Positions 49,316 to 60,535 of a stretch of DNA of 64,000 bases are shown here, piece after piece. The stretch lies in contig NW_006917096.1 of the NCBI RefSeq assembly GCF_000516985.1, forward strand, positions 1,907,606-1,971,605, written 5' to 3'. The position numbers and the translations under genes are program-made. Numbering within the stretch: position 1 is the first letter of the stretch; each line of letters opens with the position of its first letter. This DNA is from Pestalotiopsis fici W106-1. Its lineage: Eukaryota; Ascomycota; Sordariomycetes; Amphisphaeriales; Sporocadaceae. The notes beneath the pieces are model-generated. The model was not told where the DNA came from. It made no database searches and saw only the letters and a list, made by a program, of their open reading frames with translations.

Positions 49316-49938
49316 GATTGCTGTTGATGGAACACACCGGTTAGCTTGAGGTCGGATTCGAGATGGAGTATTTTGGTGGTGGTGAATATGGCGGCGGGGA
49401 AAGTGTCAAACAGCACACGTCGGGATGCGTGCGAAAAATCGTGTGCGGTCGACGAATTGGGTTTCGATGCTAATCGCGGACTGTCAAGAGGGATAACCTA
49501 CCGATTTGTCTGTAGTTATCGCGGTTGAGATGGGTTGTCGATGGTTGTGGGAGTTGGTCGATGAGGGAAGTCTCTTTTCGAGAAATTTGGTTCAAGTCGG
49601 GATTTTCGAATTTGGGATTTTTTGGTGTGCCCGCCCCAGTGGCCTGTGGCTGACGGAGGACAAAATTGTGGCACGTGCACCTTTGCCCGGGTCTTTGCCA
49701 GGTGCGTTGAGCTGCAGTCCTCAGCCCCAGCCAATGGGATATCGGTCAAGGTGGGGCCCTCTGCCAAGTCCCAATTGCCTGCAGTGGTCATACCTTTTGC
49801 GGTACTATGTAACTTTACGAAGGGGGCACATGCACTACAGCACCAGCACTGAGAGTCGTCTGATACTACATACAGCAGATACGTACATACGGGAGGCCAT
49901 CCTTGTCTTATCGACCATTCCGTACAGATATGTAAGCC
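49316..49938. promoter_or_regulatory. Divergent promoter region RPS23 / unknown gene
   Basis: About 620 bases, with promoters for both genes. It contains an 8-base palindrome GCACGTGC at 49671-49678 with the CACGTG core. Polypyrimidine stretches flank the RPS23 start, as is common for ribosomal protein genes. Confidence 0.5.
49671..49678. promoter_or_regulatory. Palindromic E-box GCACGTGC
   Basis: A perfect 8-base palindrome with the CACGTG core lies about 360 bases upstream of RPS23 and 260 upstream of the gene at 49939. A binding role is inferred only. Confidence 0.3.
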
Positions 49939-50793
49939 ATGTCTTCCCGTCTCAATGGCCCTTCTGTAAAGGTGCGCGACCCGCCGCCTGCTCTTTTCCT
50001 TCATCCATCCCCTGCTGCCTCACATGTCTCTTTACCTGGGATCAATGCGGTCACTTCTGCCTCCAACAATCACACTGCAAATACCCAGCAATCGGCTGCA
50101 TCAGTAGGACCACCAACAATGACCCGCCAAGGCTCCTTACTCAAACCGCGAGGTCGGACTACTGGTCCAATTCCAAGGTTGCAGACTGGAGAATCAACTC
50201 GTACAGCCGATAGGACCGACGCACTATGGGCAGAGATGCAGGCCACGCTGGAAGAAGTTGAGCTCTCGGCATCCGGAGGAACTCACGTCTTTGGTCCCGA
50301 GCATGATCGTAAACTTGCGGATCTTCGTGCAGCCCAGATCGCTCTGGCACAGGCCTGGGCGAGAAGCGAGGCTGATGATGCGATTGAGACTACCGGGGGC
50401 GTCGGTGCAGACGAAGTGCGCGATCTGAAAGGAGCGCTCGGAGCTGTGGGTTTGGCCGTTGCTGGATCTGCCGGGCCTGGCATTGCTGGCAAACTTGGGG
50501 CTGATGGCACCGAACAGGGCAGGAGTACTGTTGGAACTGGCAGTGCGAGGCCACCTAGTAGCGGGCGCGAGGGCGAGAGACTTGGTGCCATGATGGAACA
50601 GGAAACAGAGGCAGATATTCTCTTGGCCAGGAAAAGAAGAGAGGCCAACGACGAATACTTCAGCCGGGTTGACCAGGGTGTTCGCGACGTTGTGGCCAAG
50701 TTGGAGGAGGTCGCTGTGGCCATGAGGGATGTCGAACGAGAAAGCCGAGATGTTTGGGGTGACGAAAGTGTTCCAGGCAGTGCCAAGCCATGA
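49939..50793 (+). CDS. Conserved-looking fungal protein of unknown function
   Basis: A single exon of 284 residues. I do not recognise it with certainty. Residues 1-60 are low complexity (Pro/Ser/Asn). MTRQGSLLKPRGRTTG at about 61 could be an alternative start. The centre (about 95-150) is a helical, well-ordered stretch (DALWAEMQATLEEVELSASG, HDRKLADLRAAQIALAQAW). A Gly-rich linker follows. The C-terminal 70 residues form another charged helix (EADILLARKRREANDEYF, VRDVVAKLEEVAVAMRDVERE). The two helices suggest a small coiled-coil adaptor, perhaps a subunit of an endosomal or BLOC-like complex; that is a guess. Codon use and the uninterrupted frame support a real gene. It is head-to-head with RPS23. 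Confidence 0.75.
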   Translation: MSSRLNGPSVKVRDPPPALFLHPSPAASHVSLPGINAVTSASNNHTANTQQSAASVGPPTMTRQGSLLKPRGRTTGPIPRLQTGESTRTADRTDALWAEMQATLEEVELSASGGTHVFGPEHDRKLADLRAAQIALAQAWARSEADDAIETTGGVGADEVRDLKGALGAVGLAVAGSAGPGIAGKLGADGTEQGRSTVGTGSARPPSSGREGERLGAMMEQETEADILLARKRREANDEYFSRVDQGVRDVVAKLEEVAVAMRDVERESRDVWGDESVPGSAKP

Positions 50794-52355
50794 AATAAAT
50801 TCGTGTTGCTTTGGTTTTGCTTTCAGTTTCTTGAGCATTATTTCTGCATGGCTGCTGGGTTGCATTAGCATGGAGTTCATGGGGTCCATAGATTAATCCG
50901 ATATCCTATTCATTCATATGTACAGAGTATTGAATAATCATGTGCTACCGGAGGCTACTCGGTAGTAATTCATTCGTACGTACGCAATATGACTTCATAA
51001 GCTCCCCCGTTGCATGGTCATGCTAGATACGACTTGGAAGTATCGTGGGAGAGGCCAGCCAGGTATGAGCAAGCCATCAGCGCCTCAAATGTGGACGATG
51101 TATCCTACGGACTGGCCGATGTGTTCAAACGCAAACATGTCGCACGAATTTGGCACCATCTGATTTCAATCTGGTTCTCTAACCAATTCTCACGAGCATT
51201 TTTTTTTTCATCGAATCTACTCGCATTTTTTGTGTAATCTATTGTGTCGGTGTTCGGACTACCACAATCATGGTCAAGCGGGCATTCGGCCAATACTAAC
51301 ATCTTATTCGCATACGCGCCACTATTTGGGTCCTCCCATTCGATGCCGGCACTTTCTCGAAAAGGTTTTGTCACCAACGGATATGCAGAGAGTCCGCAGG
51401 AATATTGGCTAACGTTGCACTCGTGCGAGATCTCTGTGGTCATGAGTTTTCCAATTGGCATTTGTGTCTGTATATTCTCGGCAATGTCTTTTAATCATTC
51501 ACTGCGATTATAGGTACATACGTGCTTATGAGGATCATATGAGCCTTAATAGATCCGTTAATCGATGATTATCCTCAATGTCAATCGAGAGTAGATTGAG
51601 ATTGGAGGATGCAACAACAATCAAGTATACCGTCATATTACATTACTTGAGACCATGTTAAGGTAGCCTTAACCAATATCTACATACCCAAGGTGTATTG
51701 TATGAAGAGGGCTTCGGAAGTGATTGACCAAGAACCATCCTGGCAGATATTGACTTCTGTGCTGAATGAGACATGCCGCCAATCCGAAGCAGGCCAAAAA
51801 GTTACACCAGAGAGGCTTCGGTAGGCTCCAGCTTTCAAGCATTTAGCTCCTGCCCATCTGGAGTATTCTGGGGCTTGGCGGGATGAGACCCCGTCCAGTT
51901 GCGGGTCAGTTTGTGCAGGCGGGCAACTGCGGGACAGGGGCTGGACTGCCCAGACTTGGGGCGGACTTTTGCGAGGGAGGGGCATCACTGATCAGTGCCG
52001 TCAGTGTGTGTGTGCATCACTGCGATCGGCGGGAAGGTCAAACAGCCCAGACCGTTGAACAAGCTCTAGGTACCGAGCATGTCACGTTCGCTTGGTTGAT
52101 CGACCCTGGACCAGCCGCTTTATTACCACCATTTCCCTCCCGTTTCTAACATCTTCTGCTCCCAACGAAACAAGACACATCGGTCGCATCATCTTTTTTC
52201 TCTATACGGGTACTGCGTCGCATACAAAGAGTAAATCACAGCTCGTCGCCGTCGCATCTAGAACAAGAAGGCAACGCAATAGCACTTGGTATTCCTTGCA
52301 GCCCAACCCACCAACCTACATCCGAATCAAGAACCATTTGAGCCTACTGCCCAAC
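50794..52355. other. Intergenic upstream of the I9-like inhibitor
   Basis: About 1.56 kb. The minus frame 51461-51105 (118 codons) has six cysteines but no signal peptide, no family resemblance and no supporting context. The last 250 bases are probably the leader of the inhibitor gene. Nothing else was recognised. Confidence 0.45.
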
Positions 52356-52799
52356 ATGCGCTTCCTCACCATCGCCGCCGCAGCTCTTGCTTGTGCCTCG
52401 GGCGCCCTCGCTGTGGACCAGGAGAAGTCCATCATCGTCACCTTTCCAAACGAGGTTACCAGCGACGTCATCAACCGCGCCATGGACGAGATCAGGAAGG
52501 CTGGCGGTACCATTACCCATGAATATAACCTGATCAAGTAAGCAGAACCTTCGCATGCTGAAATCCCTATATATCAGCGGACGCCCATCGCTTTTGGGAT
52601 GATGTCCGGGAATTTGCAGGATTCATCAGCAGCATCTAGAAGAATCATGGCTAAGAATCATTCTAGGGCTTTCGCTGCCAAGGCGCCACAGAAGGTCATC
52701 GAGTCCATGTCGGTGTGGACCACCAGCGAGTACCACGCTATCGTCGAGGAGGACCAAACTGTCACAATCTCCAACACCAACAACAGACAGAACCACTAA
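52356..52799 (+). CDS. Small secreted I9-like protease inhibitor (subtilisin propeptide fold)
   Basis: Two exons, 52356-52537 and 52667-52799, give 104 residues. The signal peptide MRFLTIAAAALACASGALA is followed by EKSIIVTFPNEVTSDVINRAMDEIRKAGG, TITHEYNLIKAFAAKAPQKV and a terminal HAIVEEDQTVTI. This beta-alpha-beta-beta-alpha-beta pattern is the inhibitor I9 / subtilisin prodomain fold, here without any attached protease. Stand-alone I9 proteins in fungi act as inhibitors or intramolecular-chaperone-like partners of subtilisin proteases. The 129-base intron falls within Lys (AA/G). An upstream in-frame extension to 52092 exists, but the internal ATG gives a clean signal peptide. Confidence 0.85.
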
Positions 52800-55364
52800 T
52801 GTTTTGGCAAGCAAATGAAAGAATTATGTGGCAGCGGAGGAGAAAATGAAGTTGCCGGACAACCTACCTATCACCGGCCGATACCCAACTATTGTACAAT
52901 GGATTATGAAAAGGCAGAGAAATCACTCTCGTTTGTCCCACACGCGGAACTCAAGACGCAGGATGGCGTTTGGTATTTGAATATTGTTTTTTTAAGCAGC
53001 CACGAACAGATTATTAATTGCTCATGAAATCACTACAAGACTACGTTATGTCTTCAAGCATGGCTGTTCTTAACCCACATTTGATACCCCTAGGTCGAAA
53101 GCCGCTCTCAGTCGTGATCATCTGGACGAATGGCCACTGCTCAGACACTCAGATCGACAGATAATCAAGCATATGGACCATGCTGGAACGAAATATTCTA
53201 CTGGCGTAGCTCGAAGGACTCGCGTGCCACGACTTTACACGGACCGACCATGAAAGTCACAGGGCAAGTCGTAAAACAACAGGTCACAACCTCTACGATG
53301 ACACTATGTCCCGATGGACAGAGATGAGCAGAATTCGAATTCTCCCTAACATCAACGGGCTACGCTCGGTATATATTGAAGAGTCGTAGCACCTTCTCAC
53401 AGAGCTGGTACTGTGTTGCATTTCGGCTGGTCGGAGATTCAAGCTTGCGAATTGCCGGTGGTAGAGCAGACTTTTGCCTCACCACAAGTCCAAGGCAGTT
53501 CTGCTGCTTCGATGACGACACTGGTGTTGACGGTACAGCTAGCGGGCTGTACTCACGATAGTGATGGAATCATGGCCATAGTATTACTCTCCATGTATCG
53601 GACTCTGCTAGAGTATGTCAACACCAAAGATACACCCCGAGAGTCCTGAACCGTGATTCGGTCCGCATTGGACTCGCCACATGGTATGACGAGACTGTTG
53701 CTTCGGCAGATGAATAGTTGTACGATACACTCTTTACGAGCCGAGGAATCAATTTCCTTGAGAGATATGGCTAGTTGACTGTTTGGCGATATCATCACAC
53801 AGTCTACATAGCAGGTGGATTCTTAGGAACTCGGCGTAATGGCACTCTCCTTTGTAGACTATACTGTTTTCCTCTTCGCCCAGCCGTGGAGAGTGGGATT
53901 CACTGACAGTATGCCGAGGATTGATGTGCACCCCGCAACGAGTTGCGGTGCTCTCTATAAATTCAAGGTTTCGAGAGAAGTTGAATTGTTACATTGATAG
54001 TGCGGCAGTCTTTTCTTAAACATGAATTCTTCCATGGCAGAACATCAAATCCGTGCTGTAGCTCTGGTCAAACCACGGCTGGTAAAATGTAGCCGCATGT
54101 TTGAACATTGAGGCGCTTGGTTCCACAATCCCGGCAGAGTCATTTATGCCGATGCTCATGACTTTGAGTTCTTACATACAGCTTTGCTTGAGGGTTTGAA
54201 TCAAGCCCCGCTGACTCGTTTTCAAGGGCAATATAATGTTAAATTGAGCTTGTGATGGACACTACATACTCCTTCTGACTGCTTGACAATGTATTTGTGA
54301 GTTGAAAACAATACCTAACAAATCTGCTCGAAGATATTTTATACTAATGCAACCGGACACAACAAGGGACCTTGCAGAAGGAGTGCATAGACTGACAATC
54401 AATCAATCCCTGTGCACAATATGGAGAGGTTCCCAAGTTCCTTCCCGTCTCTTTTGTAAACCCCCCTGCGCGTCCTGGTAATAGCGGGTTTCGGCTGCTG
54501 ACAAGGGTGTTGTTCTTGGTCCTGCCCGTCCCTTTTAGTGCCTGCTAACGAAACCAAGGGACCTGCCTGGCGTCCAATAAGTCAAGCAGCTTCTTTCTCA
54601 TCAAATCATGCACAGTCCAAAGTCGAAAAAGGCTCCAGTTCCAGAGTTGGGGCCCTTTTTACTTCAAACATACCTTTAATGTACATACCATGACAATCCA
54701 GCGTCTGGGCTAGCAGCAGCAGACATATGAGCTAAGATGGACCGTCCCTCTTTTTGACAATGACATTTTGATGCTTGCAATTGAAACAATCTCCTCCCAG
54801 TTGAGCTTCGGCCATGAGACATTTGCATGTTCCGCTATCCTGGCTGCTGTCCTACTGAGAGATTGCACCTAAACTCGAGCTGCTCTCTGTCTGTTCAGTC
54901 GATGGTATCCACGCTGGTCGCGGAAATCCAGACACCAAAAACGCCTTTTGCTTTTCCTTCCTCACCCCCTTATCAGAAAAGGAATAATAACTCCATTCCA
55001 ACCACTACACACCTCTTCGACCAGCTTGCACAACTTGCCAACGGGTCAACGGCGACACATAACGGCTCTAGCAACGAGTAGTAGCAGGTAGTGGTCTTAA
55101 CCACCCCTGGCAACGCTTTGATGAACAGCCATATTCCACAGTCCAGTTGACCTCTGCTTTTTGTCCTTGCCAATACGCGCGCCGCATTCGCGTCTTTGGT
55201 TTCCCCTGGATTTATTTATTGCGCCGAATCACATGCACTTGGTACCGACCTTACAACAGACCGCCCGCGCGCCACAGAGGACAGCAACTCTACCCTGTCG
55301 TCGAACATAAGCAATACTGCTGGGGACAAGGGGGTCAACGTTGCACCTACTTGCATCGCACAAG
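52800..55364. other. Gene-empty 2.6 kb between I9-like gene and HOOK
   Basis: Only fragmentary frames of 60-85 codons occur on both strands (for example 53376-53561 and 53413-53649, plus; 53798-53553 and 53931-53749, minus). Some minus-strand fragments look peptide-like but are broken by stops, and I cannot assign a family. The last 500 bases, with pyrimidine-rich stretches, are a plausible HOOK promoter and leader. Confidence 0.45.
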
Positions 55365-57809
55365 ATGTCGCAGAACAAATTCTCGGAGGAATGGCAAGAG
55401 GCTCTGCTGAACTGGGTAATTCACTGCCAGAAATCACTTGTGAAATAGGATACTAACGGAGCCCCCCGTTCTGCAGGCTCGAAACCTCGTTACTAAAGCT
55501 CTCAAAAAGCCTGGCCCGGAAACGATCGAAGACCTGTACAATGGCGCCGTCTTCTCCGACTTGCTCGTCATCTTGGACGATGAGTACAAGTCCGATGAAC
55601 TTGAGGAGAACCTGTCGCTAGTCAGTCAGGACAAGCCCCTGGACGGCCGACAGCGAAACATGCACATTATACGAAAAGCCCTTCGGAGCTTCGTCAAGAG
55701 GCAGCTCGAGGTGGTCGAAGTGCTGTTGGACGACGTGGATTTCCAAGCGCTCGACAGAAATCCCAATAACGAGGGCATGTGTCAGATACTATCCATATTC
55801 CTCGTTATAAGTGTAAACCTGCCCGATAAATTTGTGTCGCAAGAGATCCTCCAAGATATGCAGAAGACGTCCGAGGACAAGTCTAGGTTGGCCAGGCTCA
55901 TGCAAATCATGAACCAATCTCAGAATAGGATCAACCAAGGGGACCATGGAGACCATGGAGAGCCAGCTGAGACTGCCCCAGCTCCCAGTTCGGCACCAGC
56001 TCAACCCGCCGGCATGGACGAACTCGCCTTGGAGGCCGAATTGGGCAAATTGCACCGCGAAATCGAATCACTAAAGAAGCGCAACGCCGACCTTGTCACA
56101 GTACACGAGCGGCTGCAAGAAAGTCACCAGGAACTGCTCGAGCGCCACGACAGAGTGACCATGGACAGAGACAAGCTCCAAGAGCTCCTCGAGTCGGGCG
56201 CATATGGAGACGGTGCCGAAAAGAAGAAGCAGCTGCAAGAGCAGAACAGACTTATCGACAACCTGGAGATGCAGCTGGATGATGCGCGCCGAGCCAAAGA
56301 GGAGCTCGAAAGAGTCAAGGTGCGGCTGGAAGCAGAGCTTAACAAGCTCGTACCACTGGCTCAGGAATATCAGGACTTGAAGCAGGAGAATGAGGACCTG
56401 GCAAAGAAGGCAAATGCTGCTGAGCATTTGAAGCAGAAGTTGGAAAAGCTCAGGGGTCTTGAGAATGAGGTCAAGAAGCTGAGAGAGGAGAGAAACGCCT
56501 TTTTCGAAAGCCAAGAGCACCTTATGAGCTTCCAGAAGCAGGTCAACGCTCTGTCGGCCGAACGAGACCAGCAAGCCAGGAATATGCAGGCATACGAGAT
56601 TCAAGTCTCAGAATTCAATGCCCAAAAGATGGCCTGGAACATGGAGTATCAGAAGCTGCAGCGACATCTGGAGACCATGGAAACAAAATCAAAGGATGAT
56701 GAGGAGATGGTAAGAGAGCTGCAAGAAAAGGTGATGCTCTTGGACCCTTCGGCCGTAACCGACTCACCATTCCCCGCACGGACGCACAGCCGCTCTCTCG
56801 AGGACGAACTGGAAGATGACTCGGGCGAGAACCACACCTTGAAAGATCTCGAGATAGCTCGCCTGCAGACCGAAAACGCATTGCTCAAAAGCAGCTTGGG
56901 TGGCGAGGGCGACAAGGGCCAGTTGTTCCGGCAGATTGAGAAGGAACAGGACGCCCGCAAGGCATTGCAAGAAAAGTACAATGAACTCTTTGAAAAGCAC
57001 ATTATCGAAAGAGCTGCATTGGATGCTCTGACAGCCAAGCAAGAGGACGAAGCACTCGCCAACCTGCGGAAGCACGCATTGGCTGAAGAGACACGTGTTA
57101 AAGATTTGACGCGTCAGCTGGAAGCCGTTCAGACCGAACTTCAGGACAAGGAGCGAGCTCTGACCGAAGCTCAAGGCGACCTCAAAGCTGTTCAAGATGG
57201 CAACGATGCTCTTTCAGAACTAAAGACCACAGACGGCCTGCTAGCTCTTTCACTTCGAGCCGAGCTCGACTCCTTGCGCAAGAAGCATGACAACTTGAAG
57301 TATGACTTTGACTCACGCCAAGAACACCTCGTGTCTGCGTTGATCGACAAGGACATGTTCCGCAAGGAAGTCGAGGCCGCCAATGCAGAGCTTCGCAAGG
57401 CGGCCGAGGGTGGTCAAGCTGTGAATCCAGATGTCACGAAGACGCTGGAGAAGATCGAGAAACTACGCGTCAAGTACAAGCAGCTGAGCGAGCAATACGA
57501 TAAATCAGAGGCAGGCCGGCGCGAGCTAGAAAAGTCAAACAAGGCCTTGCGGGCTGGCTCGGGTGAGGGCGAAGACAAAACCAAGGATCAAATCATTAAG
57601 AACCTCCAGCGGGAGAATGCTATGATATCCTCAGCCTGGTACGACCTAACGAGTCGTCTGCAAAGTAACCATGTGGTACTTCAAAGAAGAAATGATGCAC
57701 CCAAGAGCTGGCTCAACAAGCAGAGGCAATTGGTCAATGGTAAGTGCTAAATTACGAGATCAGTCAACCCATCTCATGCTAACAAAACGTAGCTACACCG
57801 AGGAGATAG
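55365..57809 (+). CDS. HOK1: Hook-family dynein-dynactin adaptor (HookA/Hok1-like)
   Basis: Three exons, 55365-55415, 55477-57739 and 57793-57809, give 776 residues. The N-terminal Hook domain (about 1-165) starts MSQNKFSEEWQEALLNW-ARNLV and includes NNEGMCQILSIFLVISVNLP. From about 190 to 740 there is a near-continuous coiled coil (for example KKKQLQEQNRLIDNLEMQLDD). The C-terminal part includes SSAWYDLTSRLQSNHVVLQRR, typical of fungal Hook proteins. Such proteins link early endosomes through the FTS/FHIP complex to dynein-dynactin and activate motility along hyphal microtubules. The final exon adds only ATPRR plus stop after LVN. Exon 1 was placed by frame and by the tryptophan-rich helix pattern. 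Confidence 0.92.
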
Positions 57810-58695
57810 GAACTCCAAGTATGACCGGCTTGCCATGCCTACACATTTTCAGTATATACCGTTTTTGCATTGAGACTTGGAGCGGTGGAAATACATCTCT
57901 TGCCGGGCCCTTGGGTTATTTTGTGCATTAGGGGGTTGGGCTTGGATGTTACCCGGCATTAAAGATTGCATCAGCGACGCGTTCCTCCCGTTTTCCTCAT
58001 GACTTCTCCGGAGCGAGCATTTACTCTATACCCTTCCTACTGTCCCTACGATACAGCTAGATATAACGAGATATACAAATACAGCCCGCATCGCCGTGGC
58101 AAGGTGAAAGACGAATTTGCCACGACCCAAGAGTTGACGGGCATGCATGAGATCCCTTTCATGATCCATGATCAGTGACGGTTACGGGAAGACGATATAG
58201 TCAATCAAAACTGCATAATTACATATACTAATATCCTGAACTGAATACTAGATAAATACGAATCAAGGATGAATTGTAGAATTGCTAGATAACGCATTTC
58301 TTAATATCGATACTGATTGTTTTTCGCAAACACTACTCATTACTCATGATTATCATTCATTGTATGCCCTCTTCCCTCGGGTTCAACCCCGAGGCTGTGT
58401 GTGAAGTGGCGGGTAGAGATGCAGTCTACAACGGTCAACTTGAAAGAGCTGATTTGAGAGAAGAGAAGCAAATGGGATCGGACATTGTTGAATTCTGAGA
58501 ATGTTTTATACCACGTTCTTGGGCGGATTCTTTCCCTAGCAGTATTTGCGTCTAGAGTGGCCAAGTCTATTGATTTCATGAGCACGATGACTTGAACCCG
58601 ATTCATTAACCGAAGCCGGGGTATTGTACAATGTTGCCAGCGGGTTCCCCAATGCATCATTGATCGTCCAACGCCGTGTCATCACATGTTATCGA
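57810..58695. other. Convergent intergenic HOOK / RPN8
   Basis: About 890 bases between converging genes, expected to hold both 3' untranslated regions. AT-rich from 58195 to 58340. Small frames (58660-58340, minus) show no family features. Confidence 0.5.
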
Positions 58696-59902
58696 CTATT
58701 TCTTCTTATCCTTGTCGCCACTCTTCTCCGTTGAATCGCCATTCGCGCCATTAGCGCCCTCCTTCTTGTCCTTTTCGTCCTTGCCTGCTGCGAGTTCCTC
58801 CTTCTTGGCCTCGTTCTCTTCGGCCTGTTGCCGGTTCTGGATCTTGTTCTCGATCAGGTCGTGGAACGCAGTGATGGCGCGGATCAGACTGCTAAGATAA
58901 ATGGCCAGAAGCTGATCATTGGTTTTGACGCTCATGGCATACGAAAGTTCGCTGGCGTTAGCTCCCTTGCCCTCGTTTCCAGGCTTAGGCGTCGACAAGT
59001 TTGGCAAGAGGTTGAAGATGTCTTGGAGGTTGCCCAAAACGGCGTGGTTAACGGGCAGTTGGCCATCTTGGACCTTCTGTAGGTAGGCTTGGATATCCCG
59101 TAACCGCAGGTGTAGACCCTGCAGTGACTGAAGTTGGTTTGTAATTCTGGTGGACAGGGTGCCGATGGCCACGTCTCGGATGTCTCTCAGCAAATGCTCG
59201 ACACCAATCTCCTCTGCCTCCTCTGCTTCAATGGTTGATGGTGTGTGTACAAAGGTCTTGCTGGTGGCCGTGCCGTCCTGTATTATTGCCGGGTTAGTAT
59301 TACACGGGAGCATGGTGATCAAACGAGATTCTGTGGGGACATCTGTAGATACTTACGTCCTTGATCTCCTCCACTGCAAAGTATGCATCTGTAGGCACGC
59401 CAGACTCCTTGGGCTGGACGTCAATAATGACCAGCAGGGGGTTCGGTGTGTAGCGCTTGAACAACTCGTTGATCTCAAGGTCGGAGGCGCGAAGCTTGGG
59501 TCCAGAGTGGTACCAGCCTATTAACTTCTCGCGGGCATTGACCTTCTTGAACATGTCGCGCATGTTCTCGACATAGTTGTGATCTAGGAACCAGACTGAA
59601 GGATCGTCGTTGTCCTCCTCAAACGGCACTGTGGGTGGGGGTGCAAGCAATGTCAGCGGCCAAAGTCATTGCTTCAAGACGTGGCGAGGGGAAAGGGCAA
59701 GGCAATAATGATCCGTACCTGCGAAGCTGTTCGACACCCTCACATCCTTTCCATCGTTCTGACCCAACAAGACACCAACTACTCGCTTCCTCGTGCCCTT
59801 GGCAGCTCTGTTGTAGTGGTCGACGACGGACAGCAGGACGAGGGGCGCAACGGTGACATGTTTCGAGACGAACGCGAGCGTCTCAGCGGTGGTGGCTGGC
59901 AT
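58696..59902 (-). CDS. RPN8: 26S proteasome regulatory subunit Rpn8
   Basis: Three exons, 59902-59719, 59628-59357 and 59277-58696, give 345 residues. The MPN domain occupies about 1-150 ([60 protein letters not shown]). The JAMM zinc ligands are missing (HSGP instead of HSHP), as in all Rpn8, so it is a non-catalytic partner of Rpn11 in the proteasome lid. The C-terminal helical part (about 180-310) supports lid assembly. The tail is Lys/Glu-rich low complexity ([10 protein letters not shown]). An upstream in-frame extension begins at 59971, but the ATG giving [12 protein letters not shown] matches the family. Introns are 90 and 79 bases. Confidence 0.95.
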
Positions 59903-60082
59903 CTTGACGGTCTCCGCTGTTGTTTCTGATGGGATGCGGATGAGGGTGTTTCTATGCCGAACGAGGGACAAACGATAGCTGTTGAAGGTTGTTTAGGTGG
60001 TGATGGGACTAATTATTGAGTTCGCCTGGAAGAGGCTCTTGGTGGTTGCGTAAGGCGCTTGGTTTGTAGCAGGGTCAATGTG

Positions 60083-60118
60083 AGGTAAGGCAAGGTAAGG
60101 TAGCTCACTGGCTCACTA
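60083..60118. repeat. Short tandem duplications AGGTAAGGYA and GCTCACTR in the RPN8 promoter
   Basis: AGGTAAGGCA is followed directly by AGGTAAGGTA (period 10), then GCTCACTG by GCTCACTA (period 8). They lie about 180-215 bases upstream of the RPN8 start. They could be paired factor sites or slippage products. Confidence 0.55.
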
Positions 60119-60185
60119 CCTTGAGCTGCAGCAGGCTTCCAATTGCAGGCGCGGCGGGCCTTAGCTCATCAGTTTGCCTACTGGA

Positions 60186-60197
60186 AGGTACGTACCT
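60186..60197. promoter_or_regulatory. 12-base palindrome AGGTACGTACCT
   Basis: A perfect palindrome about 290 bases upstream of the RPN8 start. Possible dimer-binding site; no factor is assigned. Confidence 0.3.
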
Positions 60198-60232
60198 CCA
60201 CGCCCTCTATGTATGTACCTAGTTCAGCCCCA

Positions 60233-60535
60233 TCAGATCCAGCCTCGTTGATTTGGTCTCGTTTCTTCAGTCATCAGTGAATACGCAGACAGTATGCGAC
60301 GTCCAGTCTCTTGCATTGGGTAAAATTGTGGCTCGTGCACATTATCTTCCATTTCAAGCTCATCGTCAATTATCAAGTAAACTTCAGGCCTCGGAGCAAA
60401 ATAAATACAAATGCATTCTAATGGAGGTCGTAGGTGGCTTTTTTCAAGGACTTCCATGTTGTCTTTCATAAATGAAAATTGGAGTGCATCCTCTGTAGTT
60501 CTATTATCTAGACTTGAGGTATAGGAAGCGCACAC
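60233..60535 (-). CDS. Possible small protein, weak evidence
   Basis: A 100-codon frame starting MCASYTSSLDNRTTEDALQ, with an acidic middle (YLIIDDELEMEDNVHEPQF). The composition is more protein-like than neighbouring chance frames, but there is no family match, signal peptide, intron or start context to support it. It may equally be chance in the RPN8/ADK1 intergenic region. Confidence 0.2.
   Translation of the reverse strand: MCASYTSSLDNRTTEDALQFSFMKDNMEVLEKSHLRPPLECICIYFAPRPEVYLIIDDELEMEDNVHEPQFYPMQETGRRILSAYSLMTEETRPNQRGWI

Noticed and set aside
49506..50213. Plus-strand frame of 235 codons overlapping the gene at 49939
   Set aside because: It spans the divergent promoter and runs out of phase into the helical gene. 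Composition (Trp/Cys/Ser-rich) is not protein-like.
51105..51461. Minus frame of 118 codons with six cysteines, considered as a small secreted protein
   Set aside because: No signal peptide at the start, no upstream in-frame ATG that adds one, and no conserved spacing of cysteines.
58540..58680. TTGAACCCG-like word suggesting a tRNA T-arm
   Set aside because: No matching acceptor stem or anticodon arm could be folded around it.
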